Below are positions 56,765-64,000 of a DNA stretch of 64,000 nucleotides, in pieces; position 1 is the stretch's first letter, and every line of letters starts with the position of its first letter. The notes beneath the pieces were generated by a model, which saw only the letters and a list, made by a program, of their open reading frames with translations, did not search any database and was not told where the DNA came from. The translations under genes were made by a program, and so were the position numbers. Source of the stretch: Paraglaciecola sp. MB-3u-78 (GTDB taxonomy: Bacteria > Pseudomonadota > Gammaproteobacteria > Enterobacterales > Alteromonadaceae); NCBI RefSeq assembly GCF_002835935.1, contig NZ_PJCF01000001.1, positions 367,773-431,772 of the forward strand, in the 5' to 3' direction.

Positions 56765-59700
56765 ATGGAAAATTGCAGTATCCATACCACTATGATTAAC
56801 GTTTCACTAGCTCGTATTATCGTCTCGCTGGTAACAGTAATATTTGCCCTCTCAAGTGCAAACCTTCTTGCCAACGAGTATCGCCATATAGGTGATCCCA
56901 TTGCTACCGTTTACTCTATTGACGAACATCAAAGTGGCAATCAGGTTTGGTGGATTGATCAACTTGCTGACGGCCAAATGGTATTTGCCACGGCAAATGG
57001 CTTAACTGTCTGGGATGGTGAAAACTGGCAACATGCCAGTTCGCCGAATAATACCCGCATGCGATCGTTATCTGTCTGGAAAGATGGTCTTATATACGCC
57101 GGCGCGGTGGGTGAACTTGGGTATTTCGTGAAAGCCCCTAGTGGTGAATTTAGCTTCACAGTAATCCCTACTACTCATTTGCTCGCCAAATTTGGTCAAA
57201 CCCGCAGTGTTAATAGTAATTCTGAAATGGTCATTTATAGCACCGATCAAGGTGTTTTTGTGTGGGATGGCAATGTAATCAAAAAAATGAATGATTTTAA
57301 CGCTCGAGGATCAAGAGTGTTTAACATTAACGGCCAACTGTTAGTCAATGACAGTAAGAAATTTTATCAAATCTTAAATGAAAACAACACGCCGAGTGTC
57401 TTAGAAAAACCATGGATTACCCCACCGGATTTAAATATCAAATCACTGTTTCTAAATGCCAAAAATCAATTGATTTTAGTCACCAATATGCGCGGTATTT
57501 ACCGCTTAGAGAATAACAAATTTATTCAAGTTGTGTCCCCTGCTAACCTACCGGTGAATGCCTTAAATAGCGGCATCCAGGGCAAAGATAAGTATTATTA
57601 TGTTAACTCCACCATAAACGGCTTAATGGTTTTCTCCGAAAACTTTGAATTGCTGCGCCATTTTCAACAAAATGATGGCTTAGGCCTAGCCACTACCTAC
57701 GACATATTCCAGGACAGACAAGATAATATATGGCTGGCTGGCCTGCCCAATATTAGTGTATTCCAACCACCGCACTTGCGCAGTCAGTACCGCAGTGACA
57801 CCGGAACCTTGGATTTTGAAAATATATTTAATATTGACGGAAATATGTTTTTTTCTGGAACCGGCTTTTATAAACTGACTTACCCTAAAGAATCATTTTA
57901 TGCACCGGTATTTAAAAAAGTCCCTGAATTCGACTACGTTGTTTTAGATATTGTGCATCTTGGCAACGAACTTTTAGTTGGAACCGACCAGGGCGTTTAC
58001 ACCTTTGACTTCGACACCAACACAATCAATAGTTTTCCTGCCAACCCCAAACGTATTACTACCGCGGATTTCGTTTCAGATTTAGACGTTGTAGCGGCTA
58101 AAAATACAGCGTTTGTATCTATCGGCAATCATTTATCTCGCCTAGAAAAAAACAATCTACAATGGCAAGAAACCCGCGTATTGGAAGATAAGAGTGGCAC
58201 TGAATATCTGACGATTGAGCCGCTTCTTAAAGGTGAATATGCGGTATGGGTGTCAACCGAACAACGGGATCTTTATCGGGTATCGGGGATCACTAAAAGC
58301 GGTGAGATAAATAGCCTAACGCACTATCACCCGCAAAATTCGCCTTTGGGCAATGAACACATATTACCCTTCATGTATGCTAATAACGTGTTGATTGGCA
58401 CCGGAAATGGTGTTTATACCTACCAACACGATGCAGAACAAGCGTTTACCTCAGCCCAATTTTTACCCCGCGCATTGCGCACTGAGAATAAAGACGTTTT
58501 CAAAGTTTTGAGCGATGATATTGGACGACTTTGGTATCATGCAGGTAAGGACACCGGCGTTATTTATCCGGATGACGATGGGCAGTTAGTGTCGCAAGAA
58601 AATATATTCAGACCTTATAATAATTCCGGAACTCGAGGCTTGGCCTTTTTCGACCAAGCCATTTGGTTTGGCGTCGCCAATGGCAGTGTTTATAGAATGT
58701 CAGAACGGGTTATCGAAAAGGTGCCTGAGGCCACTCACGTTAGTATCCGTTATATTAAAAATATCGACACTGATAATCCTTTTTCAATGGCGCTGCAAGC
58801 AGAGGCTATCCCCCATGAAAATAACTCAATTCGCATTGGCTACGCACTGCCTGACTATTCGACTAAAAGGAAAACAGAATATCGCACTAGAATAAGTGGT
58901 CAAGGACATGCCAACTGGACATCGTGGTCACATGAGCCTAGCAAAGACTTTCCCTTACTAGCCGGTGGCGATTATACCTTTGACGTCGAAGCCAAAGATG
59001 CGTGGGGACGAATATCTGCCGCTCAATATGTATTTGCAGTGGCCTACCCCTGGTACCTGAGTTTATTGGCCTGGCTTTGTTATGGTGTTTTGTTGATTTT
59101 ATTGATTGTGCTCAGTATCAAAATCGGCCAAAAAAGACACAACAAACAACTTGAGCAGCGAAATATAGAGCTCGAATCTAAAGTTGAGCTACGCACCAAT
59201 GAAATTAATCAAAAGGTGGCTGAGTTAAAGCAACAACAAATTCTTAAAGATCGGTTTTTTGATAATGTTTCTCACGAATTTAGGACACCTTTAACCTTAA
59301 CCATTGGCCCTCTTCAAGAAGTGATTAAAAATCATCAAGAAAGTATCGACAAGGGAGTTCGTGAACTGACATTAACTGCGCTAAATAATGCAAAAAAAAT
59401 GTTAGCCCTGGTCAGCCAAGTATTAGACATTAACCGGCTAGAGGTTGGGACACTCTCTTTACGGATCGGTGAATATGATATCGCGCAACTATTGAGAACT
59501 AACTCGGAACGATTCAAACCATGGGCGGAACAACATCAGCAAACAATTAGCTGTATAAATTGTGAAAACCCGCGTCTGTTGTACTGTGATCAAGACCAAC
59601 TTGATAAATGTGTATCGAATATACTCTCCAATGCTATCAAGTATAGTGGCTCCCACGCCCATATTACTATTGAGCTTGTTTGCCAAGATAATAAGGTGGG

Positions 59701-60769
59701 GATTAAGGTGTCTGACGATGGAATTGGCTTGTCAGAGGACGTCAGAAGTAAAGTTTTTGAGCGTTTTTATCGAGCTGAATCATTACAGAGCGAGATCGAG
59801 ATTGAGCAAGGATCAGGAATTGGCTTAAACTTGGTCAAGGAGATAACTGAGTTGCATCATGGTGAAGTCGAGCTGGTTGCGCAATTAAATGAAGGTTGTC
59901 AATTTACTTTGTGGTTTCTTCTCGGCACAGCACATTTCACCCCAGAACAACTCTTAGAACCTATCTATTTACCCGATACTGCCGAGCAAACAACAATACC
60001 TGATTACGACATAAACTTGGATCAGGCAACGGTATTAGTTGTCGATGACAATCCTGATTTACGGCAATTTATTTCTCAGTGTTTGTCTGCAAACTATCAA
60101 ATATTAGAAGCAGCAAATGGTGAGCAGGGTTTTGCTTTCGCATTGAAGCACTTACCCGACATTATTATTTCAGATGTGACTATGCCTGGAATGTCTGGCT
60201 TAGAATTAACTGAAAAACTAAAAGCACACCCCGCAACCACTAGCATTCCAATTTTATTGTTATCTGCACAAACAACAAAAAGAGACGTTGTCGCAGGTTT
60301 TGCCCGCGGTGCGGACGATTACCTGACAAAGCCATTTGACACCTCAGAGTTAGTTATGCGTATCAATGTGCTATTGAAGAACTACAAAGATAAATCAATA
60401 AGTACACTAGAATCACCTGAAGAACTGAGTCAATTGGCTACAAATGGGGATGATTTTTCAAGTAAATTGCACCAATATATTTTCGAAAATATCGGAAAAA
60501 GTCAGTTTTCTATCGAACAATTAGCCGAGCTCATGTTTATGAGCAAAGAAACCTTACGGCGTAAATGCAAACAACTAACGAACCTATCTACGGCTGCGTA
60601 TATAAACTTGCTGCGTATTCAGCAAGCTAAATTATTGCTTGAAGACCAACAATTAAATGTCAGTGAAGTGGCCTACGCGTTAGGATTTGATAGTTTGGCT
60701 TACTTTTCTAAAAATTATAAAAAACATTATGGCGTTTCGCCGTCCTCAATATTAACTTACCAATATTGA
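56765..60769 (+). CDS. Hybrid two-component sensor-regulator with AraC output domain
   Basis: This 1334-residue protein is a one-chain two-component system. A signal peptide (to about residue 36) leads a periplasmic sensor of Reg_prop propeller repeats (DRQDNIWLAGLPN type) and a Y_Y_Y-like domain. A membrane helix lies at about 762-786 (WYLSLLAWLCYGVLLILLIV). Then come HisKA with FFDNVSHEFRTPLTLT (His near 837), HATPase (SNAIKYSG; SDDGIGLS; GSGIGLNLV), a receiver (VLVVDDNPD; Asp near 1137 in IIISDVTMPG; LTKPFD) and a C-terminal AraC helix-turn-helix (about 1240-1334). In Bacteroidetes and Alteromonadales this architecture senses glycans. It sits inside the secreted-protein cluster and may control it. 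Confidence 0.93.
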   Translation: MENCSIHTTMINVSLARIIVSLVTVIFALSSANLLANEYRHIGDPIATVYSIDEHQSGNQVWWIDQLADGQMVFATANGLTVWDGENWQHASSPNNTRMRSLSVWKDGLIYAGAVGELGYFVKAPSGEFSFTVIPTTHLLAKFGQTRSVNSNSEMVIYSTDQGVFVWDGNVIKKMNDFNARGSRVFNINGQLLVNDSKKFYQILNENNTPSVLEKPWITPPDLNIKSLFLNAKNQLILVTNMRGIYRLENNKFIQVVSPANLPVNALNSGIQGKDKYYYVNSTINGLMVFSENFELLRHFQQNDGLGLATTYDIFQDRQDNIWLAGLPNISVFQPPHLRSQYRSDTGTLDFENIFNIDGNMFFSGTGFYKLTYPKESFYAPVFKKVPEFDYVVLDIVHLGNELLVGTDQGVYTFDFDTNTINSFPANPKRITTADFVSDLDVVAAKNTAFVSIGNHLSRLEKNNLQWQETRVLEDKSGTEYLTIEPLLKGEYAVWVSTEQRDLYRVSGITKSGEINSLTHYHPQNSPLGNEHILPFMYANNVLIGTGNGVYTYQHDAEQAFTSAQFLPRALRTENKDVFKVLSDDIGRLWYHAGKDTGVIYPDDDGQLVSQENIFRPYNNSGTRGLAFFDQAIWFGVANGSVYRMSERVIEKVPEATHVSIRYIKNIDTDNPFSMALQAEAIPHENNSIRIGYALPDYSTKRKTEYRTRISGQGHANWTSWSHEPSKDFPLLAGGDYTFDVEAKDAWGRISAAQYVFAVAYPWYLSLLAWLCYGVLLILLIVLSIKIGQKRHNKQLEQRNIELESKVELRTNEINQKVAELKQQQILKDRFFDNVSHEFRTPLTLTIGPLQEVIKNHQESIDKGVRELTLTALNNAKKMLALVSQVLDINRLEVGTLSLRIGEYDIAQLLRTNSERFKPWAEQHQQTISCINCENPRLLYCDQDQLDKCVSNILSNAIKYSGSHAHITIELVCQDNKVGIKVSDDGIGLSEDVRSKVFERFYRAESLQSEIEIEQGSGIGLNLVKEITELHHGEVELVAQLNEGCQFTLWFLLGTAHFTPEQLLEPIYLPDTAEQTTIPDYDINLDQATVLVVDDNPDLRQFISQCLSANYQILEAANGEQGFAFALKHLPDIIISDVTMPGMSGLELTEKLKAHPATTSIPILLLSAQTTKRDVVAGFARGADDYLTKPFDTSELVMRINVLLKNYKDKSISTLESPEELSQLATNGDDFSSKLHQYIFENIGKSQFSIEQLAELMFMSKETLRRKCKQLTNLSTAAYINLLRIQQAKLLLEDQQLNVSEVAYALGFDSLAYFSKNYKKHYGVSPSSILTYQY

Positions 60770-60835
60770 TATCTGCGGACAATTTCATCCCCAAACCAAT
60801 TAATTTTTACTTTTGACCTCAGTAATATACAGAGT

Positions 60836-60862
60836 CCCCCCAGCCTAGATTAGACTGGGGGG
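60836..60862. terminator. Strong hairpin after the regulator gene
   Basis: CCCCCCAG (60836-60843) pairs with CTGGGGGG (60855-60862), with an inner CTA/TAG extension. No T tract follows. It lies 67 nt past the regulator stop and could end or stabilise that transcript. Confidence 0.55.
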
Positions 60863-60966
60863 ATGCTGATATAAGCACATCACTTTCTAAACACTCGTTA
60901 CAGCATTTACAGCGACTAATGGCTTGGGTAACGAAGAAAAGTTGCGGAAATACTTTTTTGTAGGGA

Positions 60967-61004
60967 CAAAAAAGCGCAAAGGTGAGTCACCTTTCCGCTT
61001 TTTT
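60967..61004. terminator. Bidirectional terminator before the gene at 61026
   Basis: AAAAAAGCGCAAAGGTG and CACCTTTCCGCTTTTTT pair with one mismatch around AGT, with A and T runs on both sides. It resembles the terminator at 32424 in its GGTGAGTCACC core. Confidence 0.85.
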
Positions 61005-61025
61005 ATACTTTAACCGTCTGAATTT

Positions 61026-61925
61026 CTATTTTGCCACCGTCCAAGTATTGTCGGTGGGCCTTAACACCCCTTTGGCTTTCACCGATAGGCCATCCATAAG
61101 ATGCACGATGTTTCTGGCTGCGCTTTCATTGCGCCATAACAAGTCTGCCTTACCATCTCCATCGTAATCGCCCATGTCAGCAATTTGCCAGCCCATACCG
61201 ATCGTATTGATAAGCTCACTGGCCTTGATTTGACCGCTTTCCATCAAATACGCCCAGTTTCGGCCATCAACCTGGTTACGCAGAATAAGGTCGTCAGTGC
61301 CATCACCGTCCAAATCCCCGGCCCCGGCAATCGTCCAGTCTGCGTCAATCACGTTTAAAGTATAGCGGTCGGCTATCTTGCCATCTGCCATTATCCAGAT
61401 GTAATTCACGCCCGTCACTTGGTTACGCCAAATCACATCATCTGTGCCATCGCCGTTAATATCTCCTATCGCCGCTATCTTGTAGTTCAGGTCGGTGACC
61501 CATAACGAGGGTTGGTTGCTCCCAATACTGAGGCCATTCATCATGTAAAACCAGGTATCGCCCCTGTCTACATTACGCCACAGCACATCCCCTTTGCCAT
61601 CGCTATTAAAGTCACCGCTACCTCGTAGCTCCCACTGGGGCGCATCGACATAATTCAGCACTTGTTTTGCCTTAATGTTAAGCCCGTCCATCAGGTAGAT
61701 AAAGTTCAAGCCGGTGAGCGTATTGCGCCACAAGATATCCGATTTACCGTCTGCGTCGTAATCGCCCTGTCCCGCCATTAACCAACCATCATCCTGCACC
61801 ACATTAATGGGTTTGGCTTGCTTGGTTTTTACACCATCCATTGACCACAGGAAGTTCCAGCCTTTGGCTTCACTACGCCACAGCAAATCTGAATTGCCAT
61901 CGCCGTCAACATCGTTTTTGACTTT
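61026..61925 (-). repeat. Shared C-terminal FG-GAP module, copy 7
   Basis: Six Ca-loop repeats with the most divergent end ([11 protein letters not shown]), yet with the [12 protein letters not shown] variant shared only with copy 6. Confidence 0.9.
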
Positions 61926-63479
61926 TTGCTGAGTTGTGTTTTGCGATTGAGTGACGTCAAGGGGATACGCATCATCTACATCCAAGACACCATCATTATC
62001 ATCGTCGGTATCAGCTGCCATGCCAAGGGATACACAAGCCGCATTACACTCATCCGGTGCACCGTCGTTATCAGTGTCTGACAAGGTTCCAATTGCAATC
62101 AGTGGGTAAGCGTCTGCTAAATCCAAAATGCCATCATTGTCATCGTCGGTGTCAGCTGTCATACCAAGGGATACACAAGCGGCATCACACTCATCCGGTC
62201 TACCGTCGTTATTGGTATCGGTTAAGTCACCAAGGGCAAACAGTGGGAACGCATCGTCAACATCGGCAATACCGTCGTTGTCATCGTCGGTGTCAGCTTT
62301 CATACCCTTGAATGCACATATGTTATTACACTCATCCGGTGCGCCGTCTTTATCCGTATCAACATACTCACTAGGGTCAATATTGACATTAAGGGCAATA
62401 AGGTCAATAAGGTCAATAAGGGGATAAGCATCGACCCAATCAAATATGCGGTCGTTGTCATCGTCGGTGTCCTCTGACAAACCAAAGGATTGACATTCGG
62501 CATCACACACATCCGGTGCGCCATCGTTATCGGTATCTGTATACTTCTTGATTAGGCATGACTCAAGCTGTTCTTCCGAGCCAGGCTTAAACGTCGGTAT
62601 GCCTTTTTTGGTACAGGCAATAGTACAGCTTAAAATGGTAGTCGGATTTGTAACGCCTATTTTCACTTGCCATTGATACATTTCGCCGTAATCGTAAGTT
62701 TCGCGATCGACCGTCTGTTCGCAACTAATTGACTGATTATTTTGGTAATTAGACGCAATGGTTTTGGAATCGCTCAACTCCTTTTCGGTTTTGAGTGTCA
62801 CCGATGCACTAGCATTAACGGCTTTATAATCTATCCCAAGCGATATCGATGCCGAAATGGACTGGCGCATTGCATTAGTCACGGTCGTTGTATCACTGCC
62901 GCCGATGGAAAGGGAGCTCGAGATAATTACGCTGGCGTCGGCTGTTCCACCTCCGAGAACATTTACCCAACTGCCAACCGCCCGATAGACCTCAGGTTCC
63001 TTTGTTAAACCTTGGGTTGATATAAATCTAAAATTACCTTGTATTGACATTTTAACGGGGTAAGCGTTTTTGACAGCCGAAGGGTTAAGTCCTGCGTTAC
63101 CAGAATGGTCCAACGCAATGCCCACATGATCACCATCATGTACCCCTATTTCAGAATTAGGCTGGGAGCCAACGCGTACCAATGGAAGACCATCGGTTGT
63201 AGTAAGGCTAAATATAAATGAAGCCACATCATTTTCACAAGCATCCGAGTGCTTTCTCGCTCCTTTAAAGGTGATGAATGTCAAAGGCTTTATCGTAAGG
63301 ATTGTAGGTGGAGTACCTCGTGAGGACGCATCAAGACAATCTGAGCTGATAAACTTATAAATTATGTCTACCTCCTCCATATTAACTATTCCGAATTCAA
63401 CACCACCATCTGCATTAGCAAGTTTTGCAAATGCAAACAGTAAACAAGCAGAAATTAAGCATGTGTATTTTTTTTTCAC
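61026..63479 (-). CDS. Secreted protein: aerolysin-like N terminus, TSP3, FG-GAP C-terminal module
   Basis: This exported protein has 817 residues. A GTG start at 63479 follows AGGA by eight nt; the signal peptide ends near ANA-DGG. Residues about 25-290 are related to the N-terminal domain of the protein at 28308: both have a G-x-WV-x-VL-x-GGT-x-DAS block, IGGSDTTTV, an alternating Ser/Thr strand region ([29 protein letters not shown]) and [20 protein letters not shown] with paired Cys. The strand region resembles aerolysin-type pore-forming modules, an inference. Several D-rich Ca repeats follow (with the odd insert [10 protein letters not shown]), then the six FG-GAP repeats. It lacks the beta-helix of its paralogue. 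Its own terminator differs from those at 35299-53845. Confidence 0.8.
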   Translation of the reverse strand: MKKKYTCLISACLLFAFAKLANADGGVEFGIVNMEEVDIIYKFISSDCLDASSRGTPPTILTIKPLTFITFKGARKHSDACENDVASFIFSLTTTDGLPLVRVGSQPNSEIGVHDGDHVGIALDHSGNAGLNPSAVKNAYPVKMSIQGNFRFISTQGLTKEPEVYRAVGSWVNVLGGGTADASVIISSSLSIGGSDTTTVTNAMRQSISASISLGIDYKAVNASASVTLKTEKELSDSKTIASNYQNNQSISCEQTVDRETYDYGEMYQWQVKIGVTNPTTILSCTIACTKKGIPTFKPGSEEQLESCLIKKYTDTDNDGAPDVCDAECQSFGLSEDTDDDNDRIFDWVDAYPLIDLIDLIALNVNIDPSEYVDTDKDGAPDECNNICAFKGMKADTDDDNDGIADVDDAFPLFALGDLTDTNNDGRPDECDAACVSLGMTADTDDDNDGILDLADAYPLIAIGTLSDTDNDGAPDECNAACVSLGMAADTDDDNDGVLDVDDAYPLDVTQSQNTTQQKVKNDVDGDGNSDLLWRSEAKGWNFLWSMDGVKTKQAKPINVVQDDGWLMAGQGDYDADGKSDILWRNTLTGLNFIYLMDGLNIKAKQVLNYVDAPQWELRGSGDFNSDGKGDVLWRNVDRGDTWFYMMNGLSIGSNQPSLWVTDLNYKIAAIGDINGDGTDDVIWRNQVTGVNYIWIMADGKIADRYTLNVIDADWTIAGAGDLDGDGTDDLILRNQVDGRNWAYLMESGQIKASELINTIGMGWQIADMGDYDGDGKADLLWRNESAARNIVHLMDGLSVKAKGVLRPTDNTWTVAK

Positions 63480-63678
63480 TATATCTATCCTTTTACGGGT
63501 CTAAATTTATTTTGATACAAATCAAGTAGATTTACGGCAAGTCTATTAGATTAAAAATAGACATCGAGCTTTGCAATATAAGAGGTTTATTTTGTGTTAA
63601 TTAATAAGGTAATAAATAATGCTTTTATATTATTTTATATTTTAAAAAAAAAGGGTTCAAGTCTTTTTATTATTAACC
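63480..63678. other. Upstream region of the gene at 61026
   Basis: About 200 AT-rich nt form the promoter region of the minus-strand gene. The 21-bp direct-repeat operator seen at 32082, 53179 and 56562 is not present here; only a lone TTTGCAA occurs. Confidence 0.5.
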
Positions 63679-63730
63679 AAGGGGTCAAAGGGTCAAAATA
63701 AGGGGTCAAAGGGTCAAAATAAGGGGTCAG
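63679..63730. repeat. 21-bp tandem repeats with GGGGTCA core
   Basis: AAGGGGTCAAAGGGTCAAAA unit (21 bp with the final T) starts at 63679 and 63700, with a third partial unit AAGGGGTCAG at 63721. GGGGTCA-type sequences commonly flank REP-associated tyrosine transposase genes, and a remnant of one follows. Confidence 0.8.
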
Positions 63731-63803
63731 CAAAACCAAGGGGCAAGTCTTTTGTTCATTAAAACCATTCAAAAAAGAGGAAAGCTAGTGACGCGCTATG
63801 ACT

Positions 63804-63998
63804 TCAACTATGCGATTTTATCAGCCCTTTTATTAGGTCGCTGAGTTGACGTTCAGATTGATGGTCTTCCATTTTGCGTTGGCGGATTTAATGGGGCGTA
63901 AAGTCAACAGAACCATAATGATTTAAATTGAAATAATCTGCTATTTCCACCAATTGAGCTGCTGACAGCTCCTAGCTCAGATACATAGCCACTTTCCG
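63804..63998 (-). pseudogene. REP-associated tyrosine transposase, C-terminal remnant
   Basis: One minus-strand frame over 65 codons reads RKVAMYLS, stop, ELSAAQLVEIADYFNLNHYG, SVDFTPH, stop, IRQRKMEDHQSERQLSDLIK and a final stop. This matches the C-terminal helix-turn-helix-like end of REP-associated (Y1-type) transposases: (R/K)-x-x-A-x-YL, then L-x-EIA-x-x-F-x-L-x-x-YG-SV. Two in-frame stops show it is dead. The catalytic HUH/Tyr part would lie beyond the window. Confidence 0.65.
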
Positions 63999-64000
63999 TT

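Noticed and set aside
28308..63479. C-terminal module as a PEP-CTERM, T9SS or LPXTG sorting signal
   Set aside because: There is no C-terminal membrane helix with a basic end, no LPXTG motif and no T9SS-like beta-sandwich signature; the module is six FG-GAP-like repeats.

Overview
The window looks like a chromosome segment of a marine gammaproteobacterium, most probably an Alteromonadaceae-type organism (Paraglaciecola/Glaciecola-like). The evidence is the moderate-to-low GC, a gfcABCD/yjbEFGH-type operon, a Reg_prop-type hybrid two-component protein and long secreted calcium-binding repeat proteins. No rRNA, tRNA or CRISPR array was recognised. The genus is an inference from gene content only.

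Region 1 (1-4050, + strand) is a gfcA-gfcB-gfcC-gfcD group-4-capsule/exopolysaccharide operon. A strong hairpin separates the small first gene from the rest. Region 2 (4265-20498, - strand) is an eleven-gene surface-polysaccharide cluster: seven glycosyltransferase-type genes of families 2, 4, 61 and PF13704-type, a sulfotransferase-GT2 fusion, a GT4-RgpF fusion, a GSCFA protein, an SGNH-like protein and a sugar epimerase/reductase. Region 3 (about 20520-21400) is a graveyard of two different IS transposases lying in the divergent promoter region. Region 4 (21517-27281, + strand) is a second polysaccharide operon with a GT2-GT4 giant, a sulfotransferase, a WcbI-like protein, a GT32-like protein and a left-handed beta-helix acetyltransferase. 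Two sulfotransferase-type genes suggest a sulfated polymer. A small membrane-anchored hypothetical protein follows (27405-27887, -).

Region 5 (28308-63479, nearly all - strand) is the most unusual part. Seven large exported proteins share one C-terminal module of about 300 residues (six FG-GAP/VCBS-like repeats ending in a conserved RPTDNTW...AK tail), preceded by thrombospondin-type-3-like Ca-binding D-rich repeats. Each carries a different N-terminal payload: aerolysin-like (two), BspA-type leucine-rich repeats (two), a very large Gly-rich/coiled-coil domain (two), or almost nothing (one). Extra modules (a pectate-lyase-like beta-helix, seven RCC1 repeats, Listeria-Bacteroides repeats) are inserted in some members. 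Truncated BspA starts, a conserved intergenic block present four times, a 250-nt identical stretch in two paralogous ends and a beta-helix module shared by two otherwise different proteins all point to cassette shuffling by recombination.

A frameshifted tail-fibre-like gene with an S74 intramolecular-chaperone domain and a + strand hybrid two-component regulator with an AraC-type output domain (56765-60769) sit inside this region. Upstream of three members there is a direct repeat TTTGCAC-N14-TTTGCAC with a 21-bp period, the geometry used by AraC-type activators; one copy lies in the divergent promoter of the regulator itself. My working hypothesis is a regulated, recombining family of secreted surface adhesins/effectors next to a sulfated capsule locus. 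The right edge holds a decayed REP-associated tyrosine transposase end and 21-bp tandem repeats.
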